A stretch of DNA of 64,000 bases from assembly GCA_001899715.1 (NCBI GenBank), contig MKWI01000006.1, positions 558,001 to 622,000 of the forward strand, given 5' to 3'. The first letter of the stretch is position 1. Each line of letters begins with the position of its first letter. Under the pieces are notes generated by a model. It was not told the origin of the DNA. It saw nothing but the letters and a program-made list of their open reading frames with translations, and ran no database searches. Below, piece after piece: positions 16,797 through 25,043 of the stretch. This stretch comes from Sphingobium sp. 66-54. Its GTDB lineage: Bacteria; Pseudomonadota; Alphaproteobacteria; Sphingomonadales; Sphingomonadaceae. Made by a program: the position numbers and the translations under genes.

Positions 16797-18005
16797 ATGA
16801 GGCATCACGGTCTCACCATTCGCATGATTACCGCGGCCTCAGCCGCTGCCGTTGCCCTGGGTCTGGCCTGCGCGCCCGGCGCGTTCGCGCAGCAGCGGCC
16901 CGCCGATCTGACCGTGGTGCCTCCCGTGCCGACCGATTATACGCCGAAGAAGACGCCGTGGGGCGACTATGATTTCCGCGGCACCTGGCCGATCGAGAAT
17001 ATCAACGCCGCGCGCATCCTGTTCCAGCGGCCGAAGGACTATGGCAACCGCGTGTGGGTGACGGACGCCGAGTTCGCCAAGCGGCTGGCGGCGGCGCAGC
17101 GCTCGGACGGCAATTTCAGCAACGATCGCGGCGTCAACGCAGCCGGTACGCAGGGCCTCGCCAAATGGGTGCAGGACTCCTCCTTCGGCCACCGCACCTC
17201 CATGCTCATCAGCCCGACCAACGGCCAGCTTCCGCCACTCACCCCGCAGGCCGAGGCGCTTTACAAGGCCGGTCGCTCGGGCTGGGTGCCGGGGCAGGAA
17301 TATGACGACCCCTCCGATTTCGATAGCTGGGACCGCTGCGTCTCGCGCGGCTATCCGGCCTCCATGTATCCGTTCCGCTACAATAACGGCATCCGGATAT
17401 TCCAGTCGCCGGGCTATGTGGTCATCATGCTGGAGATGCTCGGCACCCGCGTCATCCCGCTCGATGGCCGCCCGCACTGGCCCGGCAATGTCGAGGCATG
17501 GATGGGCAACAGCCGCGGCCATTGGGAAGGCAAGACGCTGGTCATCGAGACGACCAACATCAAGTCCGGCGACAGCGTGACGCACGATCTCAACAAGCGC
17601 GCCGCCTCGCCGCTCAACATGGCGACGCAGGCGGTGCCGCCGTTCAACACCATCCCTACCAGCACCAAGGCCAAGACGATCGAGCGGCTGACCATGACCG
17701 GCCCGAACACGATCGTTCACGAGCTGACCTATTCGGACCCGGAGGTGTTCACCCAGCCGTGGACCACCCGCATCGAGTGGTCGCGCGACGACAGCTACGA
17801 GTTCTACGAATATGCCTGCCATGAGGGCAACGTGCAGCTCCGCAATTACATCACCGCCTCGCGCGCGCACCGCGCTGCCCGCGCCGCCGGTCAGGTGCCG
17901 GAGAACGAGGTCGATTCGCGCGAGCGCTTCGCCGTGCCGTTCGATCGCGATCCGGCTGTCGCGCCCGATGGGCCGCCGCCCGCCGCCGCCCAGCGCCGCG
18001 AGTGA
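16797..18005 (+). CDS. Conserved secreted protein of unknown function
   Basis: I do not recognise a named domain. It is a 402-residue exported protein: signal peptide with cleavage after AFA (about residue 30), then a globular part starting QQRPADLTVVPPVPTDYTPKK. Pro-rich and aromatic segments such as TPWGDYDFRGTWPIENIN, YNNGIRIFQSPGYVVIMLEM and GHWEGKTLVIETTN suggest a beta-rich fold; proteins of this general look recur in sphingomonads. Start 16797 is set by the AAAGGAG site and the signal peptide; the frame extends upstream without signal. It is a lone transcription unit closed by a terminator. Confidence 0.8.
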   Translation: MRHHGLTIRMITAASAAAVALGLACAPGAFAQQRPADLTVVPPVPTDYTPKKTPWGDYDFRGTWPIENINAARILFQRPKDYGNRVWVTDAEFAKRLAAAQRSDGNFSNDRGVNAAGTQGLAKWVQDSSFGHRTSMLISPTNGQLPPLTPQAEALYKAGRSGWVPGQEYDDPSDFDSWDRCVSRGYPASMYPFRYNNGIRIFQSPGYVVIMLEMLGTRVIPLDGRPHWPGNVEAWMGNSRGHWEGKTLVIETTNIKSGDSVTHDLNKRAASPLNMATQAVPPFNTIPTSTKAKTIERLTMTGPNTIVHELTYSDPEVFTQPWTTRIEWSRDDSYEFYEYACHEGNVQLRNYITASRAHRAARAAGQVPENEVDSRERFAVPFDRDPAVAPDGPPPAAAQRRE

Positions 18006-18027
18006 TCCGGGCGATCAGCTAAAGGAG

Positions 18028-18072
18028 CGGGCTCCTCTCGCCGTCTGCGGACAGCGGGAGGAGCCCGTTTTC
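18028..18072 (+). terminator. Rho-independent terminator after the 16797 gene
   Basis: CGGGCTCCTC and GAGGAGCCCG pair across an 18-20 base loop and are followed by TTTTC. It lies 23 bases after the stop codon. Confidence 0.8.
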
Positions 18073-18294
18073 ATGTGAGGTTTGCCTGTTGCCGCGTCCC
18101 GATGCCCCGCCGCACCGGCCGGTCACACCGGATTGACTCCGGGGCGTCCATTGGCGAAGGCGGGGCGGCCGGTTGGTCGCGCGGAGCGGGGCTCGGCGCG
18201 GACCGGCGCCCGGTAGCCGTGCCCCATGGGCGCCATCGGCCATGCAGGGCGGCGCGGCACCGATCGCCCGGCGAGACGTTTCAAAGGATGTGCG

Positions 18295-18951
18295 ATGACC
18301 GATGACGAGCGCCCGATCCTGACCCCGCCCGGCGGCGAGACCAAGGTGCTGCTGCATAGCTGCTGCGCACCCTGCTCGGGCGAAGTGATGGAAGCGATGA
18401 CCGCCAGCGGCATCGACTACACCATCTTCTTCTATAATCCGAACATCCACCCCAAGGAGGAGTATCTGCTCCGCAAGGAGGAGAATATCCGCTTCGCCGA
18501 GAAGCACGCCATTCCGTTCGTGGATGCCGATTACGACACGGTGAACTGGTTCAAGCGCGCACGCGGCATGGAGTGGGAGCCGGAGCGCGGCGCGCGCTGC
18601 ACCATGTGCTTCGACATGCGCTTCGAGCGCACCGCCCTCTACGCGCATGAGCATGGCTTCCCGGTCATCACCAGTTCGCTCGGCATCTCGCGCTGGAAGA
18701 ACATGGCGCAGATCAACGATTGCGGCGAGCGCGCGGCGGCGCACTATCCGGACCTCACTTACTGGACCTTCAACTGGCGCAAGGGCGGCGGCGCGGCGCG
18801 GATGATCGAGATCAGCAAGCGCGAGCATTTCTACCAGCAGGAATATTGCGGCTGCGTCTTTTCGCTGCGCGACACCAACGCCCACCGCGTCAGCCAGGGC
18901 CGCGAGGAGATCCGCATCGGCGAACTCTATTACGGCGACGACGCGGGCTGA
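18295..18951 (+). CDS. queH: Epoxyqueuosine reductase QueH
   Basis: Enzyme of the last step of queuosine tRNA modification, reducing epoxyqueuosine to queuosine; the non-homologous counterpart of QueG. The 218-residue protein shows the QueH cysteine sets: HSCCAPCSG near the N-terminus (residues about 19-27), [11 protein letters not shown] (middle) and EYCGCVFS near the end, which bind an Fe-S cluster and a second metal site. Start 18295 has AAAGGA upstream. It stands alone between a terminator and a glycosyltransferase gene. Confidence 0.93.
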   Translation: MTDDERPILTPPGGETKVLLHSCCAPCSGEVMEAMTASGIDYTIFFYNPNIHPKEEYLLRKEENIRFAEKHAIPFVDADYDTVNWFKRARGMEWEPERGARCTMCFDMRFERTALYAHEHGFPVITSSLGISRWKNMAQINDCGERAAAHYPDLTYWTFNWRKGGGAARMIEISKREHFYQQEYCGCVFSLRDTNAHRVSQGREEIRIGELYYGDDAG

Positions 18952-19032
18952 TCGGCGGCCTGCCCCGCGCTTAACGGCTTTTTAGCGCGCGGCGGCGAAA
19001 ACGGGGCGAGTCGCCTGCACCGAAAATGCGCC

Positions 19033-20097
19033 ATGCCGAAAGCCCGTCATTCCCGATCCGTATTGCCCGCCGCCAGCCCCACGCTGGCCGCCGCGCTCAT
19101 CGTGCGGGACGAGGCGCGTTGCATCGTCCGCTGCCTTGAAAGCGTGCGCCCCTGGGTGGACAGGATGGTGGTGGTCGATACCGGCTCGCGCGATGAGACG
19201 CCCCTGCTGGCACGCAATTGCGGCGCGCAGGTTCATCATATGCCCTGGCCGGATGATTTCTCGGCCGCGCGCAATCATGCCCTGACCCTGGCCGATGCCG
19301 ACTGGGCGCTGGTCATCGACGCGGACGAGTGGATCGACGCGGGTGGCGAGGCGCTGCGCCGCTGGTGCGCGGGGCCGCCGCGGCTGGGCGCCGTCTGCAT
19401 CCATAGCAGCTACGATCCGCCGGAGGGCACGCCTGCCGGCGGCGCACTGCCGGAGGGGCGCAGTTGGATTCCCCGCTTGCTGCCACGTGGCGTTCGCTAT
19501 GCAGGGCGGGTGCACGAGCAGCCCGATTCGCCTTTGTCTCTGGCGCGAACCGGCCTGCATCTGGGCCATGACGGCTATCGGGAGGCGCAGGCGGCCGGCA
19601 AGCGCGGCCGCAACGAGCCGCTGCTGCGCCGCGATCTTCAGGATCATCCCGGCGATCCCTATCTGCTGTTCCAGCTCGGCAAGGATGCCGAGGTGCGCGG
19701 CGCGCACGATGCCGCGCTGGAAAGCTACGGGCCGGCGTTGGCGCGTGCGCCGATGGATGCCGGCTGGCGCCACGCGCTGGTCGTGCGGACGCTGCATTGC
19801 CTGGGCCAGTGCGGGCAGCTCGAGACCGCGCTGGATCTGGCGGAGCGGGAGCTGCCGGCCTGGCAGGAGTCGCCCGATTTCTTCTTCGTGCTCGGCAATC
19901 TGCTGCTCGATCGCGCGCTGGCCGATCCCGCGCAGGCGGTCGGCCACTGGCTTCCGCTCGCCGGGACGGCATGGGAGCGCTGCCTCGCGATTGGCGAGCG
20001 GCCGGATCTGGAGGGCAGCGTCACGGGGCGGGGCAGCCACCTCGCGCGTCACAATCTGGAGGTGCTGCGCAGCCAGCTCGCCCGGTTCGCCGCCTGA
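19033..20097 (+). CDS. Family 2 glycosyltransferase with C-terminal TPR-like part
   Basis: Cytosolic GT-A glycosyltransferase of 354 aa. Residues 17-110 hold the GT2 core: LAAALIVRDEARCIVRCLES, VVVDTGSRDETP and the metal-binding VIDADEWID. After a variable middle part, residues about 205-350 read as helical TPR-like repeats (PYLLFQLGKDAEVRGAHDAALESYG, DFFFVLGNLLLDRA). This layout is shared with SunS-like and LPS/protein glycosyltransferases. It ends 9 bases from the convergent amyloid-like operon. A role in glycosylating surface proteins of that operon is possible but unproven. Confidence 0.85.
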   Translation: MPKARHSRSVLPAASPTLAAALIVRDEARCIVRCLESVRPWVDRMVVVDTGSRDETPLLARNCGAQVHHMPWPDDFSAARNHALTLADADWALVIDADEWIDAGGEALRRWCAGPPRLGAVCIHSSYDPPEGTPAGGALPEGRSWIPRLLPRGVRYAGRVHEQPDSPLSLARTGLHLGHDGYREAQAAGKRGRNEPLLRRDLQDHPGDPYLLFQLGKDAEVRGAHDAALESYGPALARAPMDAGWRHALVVRTLHCLGQCGQLETALDLAERELPAWQESPDFFFVLGNLLLDRALADPAQAVGHWLPLAGTAWERCLAIGERPDLEGSVTGRGSHLARHNLEVLRSQLARFAA

Positions 20098-20106
20098 TCG
20101 CCTTCC

Positions 20107-21417
20107 TCAGAAGGTGAACGGCAGCCGCAGCGAGGTGCGCACGTCGGGCGCATCCTCGGTGGCGCCCACTTCCACCGTCCAGTTGAGCTGGATCGCATCG
20201 CTGAAGCGGTGGCTGACGCCGAACAGGAAACGGCCGATCTGGAGGTCGCGCGAGCGGGTCGTGATCGGGGTGCCGGTCGGCTCGCCGGTGCGCTCGTCGA
20301 GCAGGCGGGTGGTGGTGCGCGTGCCGAACGACCAGGCGTGGTTGTAGCCGAAGTTGAGCGAGGTCCGCTCGTTGAGCGCCAGCCCGATGCCGGCCGAGAT
20401 GTTGATCTGGTCGCCCGGCTCGACCCGGTCGATCTGCACCGGCGGGATGCGCGTGTTCACGTCCTCGCCGAGATTGAAGGTATAGCCCAGCGTGCCGAAC
20501 AGCACCGCCGGCTCGCTCGGCAGGATTGCGGTGATGCTCGGGCTGATCCCCCAGAAACCGGCGCCGGTGGCGATCTGGCGGGCGATGCCGTTGGCGTCGC
20601 GCCGCACCGAGAAGGGGTCGCGCCCGGTCGGGACGGTGGCTTGCAGGTTGGCGATCAGGAACGGCACGTTGCGGCCGCCATTGTTGAGCTGGTAGCGCGC
20701 GGTCAACTCGATATCGCCGATGCCCGAACCGTGGACGCTGTTGTCGATCGTCCGCGCCTCGTCGTCGCCGGTGCTGCCGGCGATCGGCGCGGTGACGAGC
20801 TTGTCGGAGCGGTAGATGAACGGCACGCGCGCGCCGATCTCGAAGCGGTCGCTCAGGCCGTAGCGCAGCGATCCGGAGCCGGTGAGGATATCCTGCCGGC
20901 TCTCGTTGATGTCGAACACGCCGACCAGCACCGCGTCGATCAGCTCGACGCCGCGGAAGATGGCGCGGTTGCGGTCCGAGCGGGTGTAGTCGAAGCCGAG
21001 TTCGCCGATGAGCTGGCCGCGCCGGGTGACGACGCTGCCCTGCTGGTCGAGCACCGCCACGGTCGGCGCGCGATCGGCATCGGCAGGCGGTTGGCCGACC
21101 TGCATTGTCCCGCCATCCGGCGCGGCGCTGGCGATGGCGGCGGGTGCGGCGGTGCTCGGTGCGGGGGCTTGGGCGAGGCCGGTCAGCCGCGCCTCCATCT
21201 GGTCCATGCGGCGCTGCTGCGCGGCGATCTGGCCGGCCTGCTCGGCGAGCAAGGCCCGCGCCTCGGCCAGTTCCGCCCGCAGCGCCTCCACGTCGCTGCG
21301 GCTGCCTGCCACCGCGCTTTGCGGCGCGTCCTGCGCCCAGGCCGCAGCCGGGATCGAGAGGCCGCCAAGAACCAGGGCCAGGGCAGGCCCACGCCAGAAT
21401 CCGCGACAATATGTCAT
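20107..21417 (-). CDS. FapF-like outer-membrane beta-barrel with N-terminal coiled coil
   Basis: Last gene of the minus-strand operon, 436 aa. A signal peptide (AAAWAQDAP, cleavage near 29) is followed by a heptad-rich coiled coil (residues about 42-80, DVEALRAELAEARALLAEQ) and an Ala/Pro linker; the C-terminal 300 residues are alternating amphipathic strands ending in ...LRLPFTF, a terminal Phe as in outer-membrane barrels. Coiled coil plus barrel and the length match FapF, the amyloid-secretion pore of Pseudomonas. It starts 1 base after the preceding gene stop. Assignment to FapF is by architecture and neighbourhood; it could be another transporter-type barrel. Confidence 0.7.
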   Translation of the reverse strand: MTYCRGFWRGPALALVLGGLSIPAAAWAQDAPQSAVAGSRSDVEALRAELAEARALLAEQAGQIAAQQRRMDQMEARLTGLAQAPAPSTAAPAAIASAAPDGGTMQVGQPPADADRAPTVAVLDQQGSVVTRRGQLIGELGFDYTRSDRNRAIFRGVELIDAVLVGVFDINESRQDILTGSGSLRYGLSDRFEIGARVPFIYRSDKLVTAPIAGSTGDDEARTIDNSVHGSGIGDIELTARYQLNNGGRNVPFLIANLQATVPTGRDPFSVRRDANGIARQIATGAGFWGISPSITAILPSEPAVLFGTLGYTFNLGEDVNTRIPPVQIDRVEPGDQINISAGIGLALNERTSLNFGYNHAWSFGTRTTTRLLDERTGEPTGTPITTRSRDLQIGRFLFGVSHRFSDAIQLNWTVEVGATEDAPDVRTSLRLPFTF

Positions 21418-21418
21418 T

Positions 21419-22423
21419 CTATCCCCCTGTGGCGCGCCAAATCGCCGCGTCCAATCCCAACGACTGGACGCGGAACCCGGCCGACCCCAGCGAAAGCGGC
21501 TGGGCATTGTCGAGATGCAGATTGATGAGGAGCTGGCTGTCGATCGCGCGGTCGTTGCCGGTGTTGACGATCAGCGAGGAAATCTGCCGGCCGATGTCGT
21601 GACGGACGAGGAGCTGGTCCATCTGCGTGGTGGCGCTGAGGCCGATATCGGTCGTGGCGACGACGGTGCTCGGCGCTTTCGCGGCCGTATTGGCGGTGGT
21701 GGCGGGGGCGGCGGGAGGCGTGCCGGGGTTCTGCGCGGCGGCCTTGGTCGCTACCTCCACGGCCTTGCTGAGCGGCGCGGGCGCGGTGCCGGCGAGGGTC
21801 AGCGTGCCGCTTCCGTTCGTCGATGCGCTGGCGCTGATCGTGGGCGCGCTGATCTGCGCGCTGTCCTGATTGGCCGTGGCGTGGAGGTCGCCGACCGTCA
21901 CGGTGAGCCCGCCCACTTGCGAACCGCCGGCAACGACGGTTCCGGCGGTTGCCGATGCGCCGCCCGGTGCCGCCTGTACGGCGGCGTCGCCGACCGTGGC
22001 GAGCCCGCCCGTGCCTTGCGCCGCCTGCGCGCTGGTCGATCCGGCGGTGGCGGCGGTCTGCCCGATGCCCCCCGGTGCGCTCGCCTGCGCCGATGTGCCG
22101 CCGGCCGAGGCGCTCGCCTCGCCGTTGCCAGCGTAGGCCACGGTCTTGCCGGCGACGGCGATCTGCCCGCCCACGGCGGTCTGCACGCTCGCCTGCACCG
22201 TATCGCCGATCGTGCGGAGGGTCGTCTCAAGGATCGTGGTGCCGTTCATGGTGGTGCGCATGATGACGCCGAAATCGACCTTGATGCCGCCCGGCAGCTC
22301 GAATCCGCCGCGCGCCTGCGCCAGCTCCGCGTCGCTCAGCGCGGGGCTGTCGAACAGCGGCGGACTGGCGGAGATGAGGGTCGGGCCCATCATCAAGGCG
22401 AGCAGGGCATGGTTCAGGCGCAT
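21419..22423 (-). CDS. Secreted Ala/Gly/Thr-rich protein with GG-type leader motif
   Basis: A 334-residue exported protein. After an N-terminal hydrophobic segment comes LSDAELAQARGG (residues 29-40), which looks like the double-glycine leader cut by C39 peptidases, then FELPGGIKVDFGVIMRT. Residues about 80-270 are low-complexity, rich in A, G, T and S. The C-terminal part (287-304) has NTGNDRAIDSQLLINLHL, similar to the small protein encoded at 23191-23598. It follows the C39 peptidase gene by 3 bases and precedes the barrel by 1. Likely a secreted subunit or accessory protein of the system; FapE-like by position only. Confidence 0.65.
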   Translation of the reverse strand: MRLNHALLALMMGPTLISASPPLFDSPALSDAELAQARGGFELPGGIKVDFGVIMRTTMNGTTILETTLRTIGDTVQASVQTAVGGQIAVAGKTVAYAGNGEASASAGGTSAQASAPGGIGQTAATAGSTSAQAAQGTGGLATVGDAAVQAAPGGASATAGTVVAGGSQVGGLTVTVGDLHATANQDSAQISAPTISASASTNGSGTLTLAGTAPAPLSKAVEVATKAAAQNPGTPPAAPATTANTAAKAPSTVVATTDIGLSATTQMDQLLVRHDIGRQISSLIVNTGNDRAIDSQLLINLHLDNAQPLSLGSAGFRVQSLGLDAAIWRATGG

Positions 22424-22426
22424 GGC

Positions 22427-23191
22427 TCAAAGCTCTCCAAAGATCGGCGCCGCCGTGCCGATGCGCACGACCTCGCTCTCGGGCGGATGCGATTGCGGGC
22501 CGGTGAGTGGCACATTGCCGACGACCGCCCATTGCGCGGGCCGGTTGAACGAGGCTTGCCCGACCTCGCGGGCGCTGGTGATGACGAAATAGAGGCCGTC
22601 CCAGAGCTTGCCGAACTCGTCGCGCGAGTAGCGAATGAGGCCGCGCGAGGGATCGCCGACCAGCACGCTGCGCTCGCTCACGCCCTTGATGACGACGAAA
22701 TGATGGTAGCCCCGGGTTACGGTGAGCGCGATGCCGGGCACGCCGGTCTGGGCGATCTGGTCCAGCGTCACGCGGAAACCCTGCGTCTCCAGCCCGTGGG
22801 CGGCCAGGTAGCGCTTCATGTCGAGCAGCGAGAAGCCGCTCTTGCGGATCGCGTCCTGGTCGCCCTGCTCCCACATGCCGGTGAAGGTCGCCTGTTCGTC
22901 GACGGCGATGCCGTAATGGTAGCGCATCAGCGTCGCGAGCGCGGCCGAGCCGCAGCTATAATCGTAGCGCTGGCGGATGACCGAGTAGAAGCGCCGGTCG
23001 AGCATTGTTCCCATGTCGACGCGGAAGCCGCTGCCGGGCATGGTGGGGATGATGAAGCTGCTGTGCGGCTCGGCCTGCGCGGTCGCTTCCGCCTGCGCCG
23101 GACTTGCCAACGACAGGGCGGCCAGCATCCCGGCCAGCGCCATCCCCGGCGCCAACCGGCGCGTGCGGTCGCGAGGCGCCGGGCCGCTCAT
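22427..23191 (-). CDS. Periplasmic C39 peptidase-like protein (FapD-like)
   Basis: Papain-like C39 peptidase of 254 aa with its own Sec signal (cleavage near PAQAEA, residue 34), so it acts in the periplasm and is not fused to an ABC transporter. The catalytic set is visible: Cys80 in YDYSCGSAALA, His164 in GYHHFVVIKG and Asp180 in LVGDPSRG. Pseudomonas FapD is of this type. Its ATG overlaps the stop of the preceding gene (TGATG), so translation is coupled. Probable substrates are the leader-bearing proteins encoded on either side. Longer upstream extension of the frame is not supported. Confidence 0.85.
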   Translation of the reverse strand: MSGPAPRDRTRRLAPGMALAGMLAALSLASPAQAEATAQAEPHSSFIIPTMPGSGFRVDMGTMLDRRFYSVIRQRYDYSCGSAALATLMRYHYGIAVDEQATFTGMWEQGDQDAIRKSGFSLLDMKRYLAAHGLETQGFRVTLDQIAQTGVPGIALTVTRGYHHFVVIKGVSERSVLVGDPSRGLIRYSRDEFGKLWDGLYFVITSAREVGQASFNRPAQWAVVGNVPLTGPQSHPPESEVVRIGTAAPIFGEL

Positions 23192-23598
23192 CACGGGGCC
23201 GCCGGCGGTGCGTAGGTGATGTGCAGGTTGACGCTCATCGCCGCGTTGATCGAGCTGTTGTTGCCGGTGTTGAAATTCACCATCGAGATGCCGCTGACGT
23301 TCTGGAACGCCGAATCGGTCACGTTGACGTTGCCGGTGACGTTGTTGTCGCCGACCTGATTGCCGCTCACCACGGCGTTGTTGTTGGCCGAGGCGCTCAT
23401 CCAGTTGCTCTTTTCGCGGCCGGTGGTCGCCGCCAGCTCCGCCTCGGAGATCGGCGCCTGCGTAAACAGCGCGTCGGGTGCGCCGGTGTCGGGCGCGGGT
23501 GCGGGCTGGGCCGTCGCCGGGGTACCGGCGGAGATGGCCGATCCGGCCAGCAGGCAGGCGAGTGCCGTGCGTGTGCCGCCCTTGATGATCCTGGGCAT
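23191..23598 (-). CDS. Small secreted Asn/Val-rich protein with leader-like motif (candidate amyloid subunit)
   Basis: Exported protein of 135 aa. Start 23598 has an AAGGA site 8 bases upstream; the signal peptide ends near ATAQPAP (30). Residues 49-60 (PISEAELAATTG) resemble the leader of the neighbouring GG protein, with TG in place of GG. The rest is short and rich in N, V, S and G, with ANNNAVVSGNQVGDNNVTGN, then AFQNVSGISMVNFNTGNN (97-114) and a final NLHITYAPP. The AFQN-x9-NTG block recurs in the large repeat protein of the operon. FapB/FapE-like minor subunit is the best guess. Confidence 0.6.
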   Translation of the reverse strand: MPRIIKGGTRTALACLLAGSAISAGTPATAQPAPAPDTGAPDALFTQAPISEAELAATTGREKSNWMSASANNNAVVSGNQVGDNNVTGNVNVTDSAFQNVSGISMVNFNTGNNSSINAAMSVNLHITYAPPAAP

Positions 23599-23720
23599 GA
23601 TGCCATCCTTCATAGGTCTGGTCCGCACCGTGGTCCGGTGCGAGGCGGGAAGCCGGCGCGCCATCCGGGGGGAATTTGGACGACGCGTCGGCTCCCGTAT
23701 CGCTCAGGTGGGATTCAGAG

Positions 23721-24896
23721 TCAGAACGACACGTCACCCGTTGTCACGGACGTAGTGACCGACGCGTTTTGCGAGGCTCCTACGCCGGTGTTCTGGTTGA
23801 GCGCTTGCAGACCGGCGAAGTTCTGGAAGGCGCTGCCGCCGTTGGTCAGCCGGTTGTCGGCGGTGGTCGCGCCGAACGCCGATGCGTTGGCCACGCTCAC
23901 GCCGGTGACGTAGCTGGCCAGCGTGCTGGTCGCGACCTGCGCGCCATCGCCGAACCAGTTGGAGGTCTGCGCCTGAGCTTTGTTGCCCGATTGCGTGACC
24001 GCCAGATCGATCGAGTGATCCGAGCTGTCATTGCCCGAATCGGCCACGCTCACCGTCTTGTTCCCGGAGTCGGAAACGCTGGTGTTGGTGTTGCGCGAGT
24101 TGTCGATGTTGTTGGTCTTGTTCTCGGTGCGGTTGCCCGAGTCAGCCACGCTCACCGCGCTGTTGCCGGAATCGGTGACGGTCTTGTTGCCCGAGTCGGC
24201 CACGCTGGTCGTGGTGTTGGTCGTGCGCGACTTATCGGAATTGATCGTGGTGTTGGTGGTCCGCGACTTGTCGAAATTGGTCGTGGTGTTGCTGGTGTGG
24301 TTGACCGTGGTGTTCTCGGTCTTGTTGCCCGAGTCAGCCACGCTCACCGCGCTGTTGCCGGAATCGGAGACGGTCTTGTTACCGGAGTCGGAGACAGTCG
24401 TGTTGCCCGAATCCGCCACGCTCGTGTTGGTCGTGCGCGACTTGTCCAGATTGACCGTGGTGTTCTCGGTCTTGTTGCCCGAGTCCGCGATGCTGGTGTT
24501 GGTCGTGCGCGATTTGTCGACATTGGTGTTGCCGGAGTCCGCCACGCTCGTGTTGCGCGACTTGTCCGAGTTGATCGTGGTGTTTTCGGTCTTGTTGCCC
24601 GAGTCAGCCACGCTCACCGCGGTATTTCCAGTGTCGGACACGGTCTTGTTGCCGGAGTCGGACACGCTCTTGTTACCGGAATCGGACACAGTCTTGTTGC
24701 CCGAATCCGCCACGCTGGTGTTGGCGGTGTGGTTGAAGCTGTCGGTTGCGGTGTTGCCGCTGTCATCGACATTGGCGGCGGTCCCGCCTCCGTTGGCGGC
24801 GGCGCCACCGATCGAGCCGGCATCCTGGGCCAGCGCTGCGGCCGGTAGGGCCGCGAGGGCGAAGACAACCGCCGTGGTTGCAAGAAGCGTTTTCAT
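23721..24896 (-). CDS. Secreted DSGN-repeat protein (candidate major fibre subunit)
   Basis: First gene of the operon, 391 aa with signal peptide (cleavage near ALAQDAG, 24). Residues about 44-300 are built of short imperfect repeats: 16 DSGN units and one DTGN, mostly as VADSGNKT or VSDSGNKT, interleaved with KTENTT and five DKSR(T/N)TN units. The composition is almost only N, S, T, D, K, V and G, as in beta-solenoid or amyloid repeat proteins. The C-terminus (356-391) has AFQNFAGLQALNQNTG, matching the small protein of the same operon. Start 24896 is set by the signal peptide and GGAGA site. Comparable in role, not in sequence, to FapC. Confidence 0.65.
   Translation of the reverse strand: MKTLLATTAVVFALAALPAAALAQDAGSIGGAAANGGGTAANVDDSGNTATDSFNHTANTSVADSGNKTVSDSGNKSVSDSGNKTVSDTGNTAVSVADSGNKTENTTINSDKSRNTSVADSGNTNVDKSRTTNTSIADSGNKTENTTVNLDKSRTTNTSVADSGNTTVSDSGNKTVSDSGNSAVSVADSGNKTENTTVNHTSNTTTNFDKSRTTNTTINSDKSRTTNTTTSVADSGNKTVTDSGNSAVSVADSGNRTENKTNNIDNSRNTNTSVSDSGNKTVSVADSGNDSSDHSIDLAVTQSGNKAQAQTSNWFGDGAQVATSTLASYVTGVSVANASAFGATTADNRLTNGGSAFQNFAGLQALNQNTGVGASQNASVTTSVTTGDVSF
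24010..24770 (-). repeat. Coding repeat array (DSGN/DKSR units)
   Basis: Tandem and interspersed 24-base units (8 codons) of GTGGCCGATTCGGGCAAC type, read on the minus strand. They lie wholly inside the repeat-protein gene and keep its frame. Such arrays are prone to copy-number change by recombination, so allele length probably varies between strains. Confidence 0.8.
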
Positions 24897-25043
24897 AATG
24901 AGGTCTCCCACGTTTCATGGGGGCCACGGACGACGTCGTCAGCCCCGTTTTCCGCACCGGAAGCGCGGCCGTTGCAGAATCTTTGAAAGGCGGAAAATCC
25001 ACCATGGCCAGTTGGGGTAATTCGTTGCAGCAGATGGGGATTA

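Noticed and set aside
20209-23215. Large plus-strand frames opposite the amyloid-like operon
   Set aside because: Arg/Ala/Gly-rich antisense translations; the minus-strand genes have signal peptides, catalytic motifs and coupled starts.
24010-24770. Repeat array as a possible CRISPR
   Set aside because: Units are short, of variable spacing, in frame, and encode a secreted protein; no unique spacers and no cas genes.
24031-25020. Plus-strand frame with LPESATL-type repeats
   Set aside because: It is the antisense of the DSGN repeat array and inherits its periodicity; no start signal or export signal.
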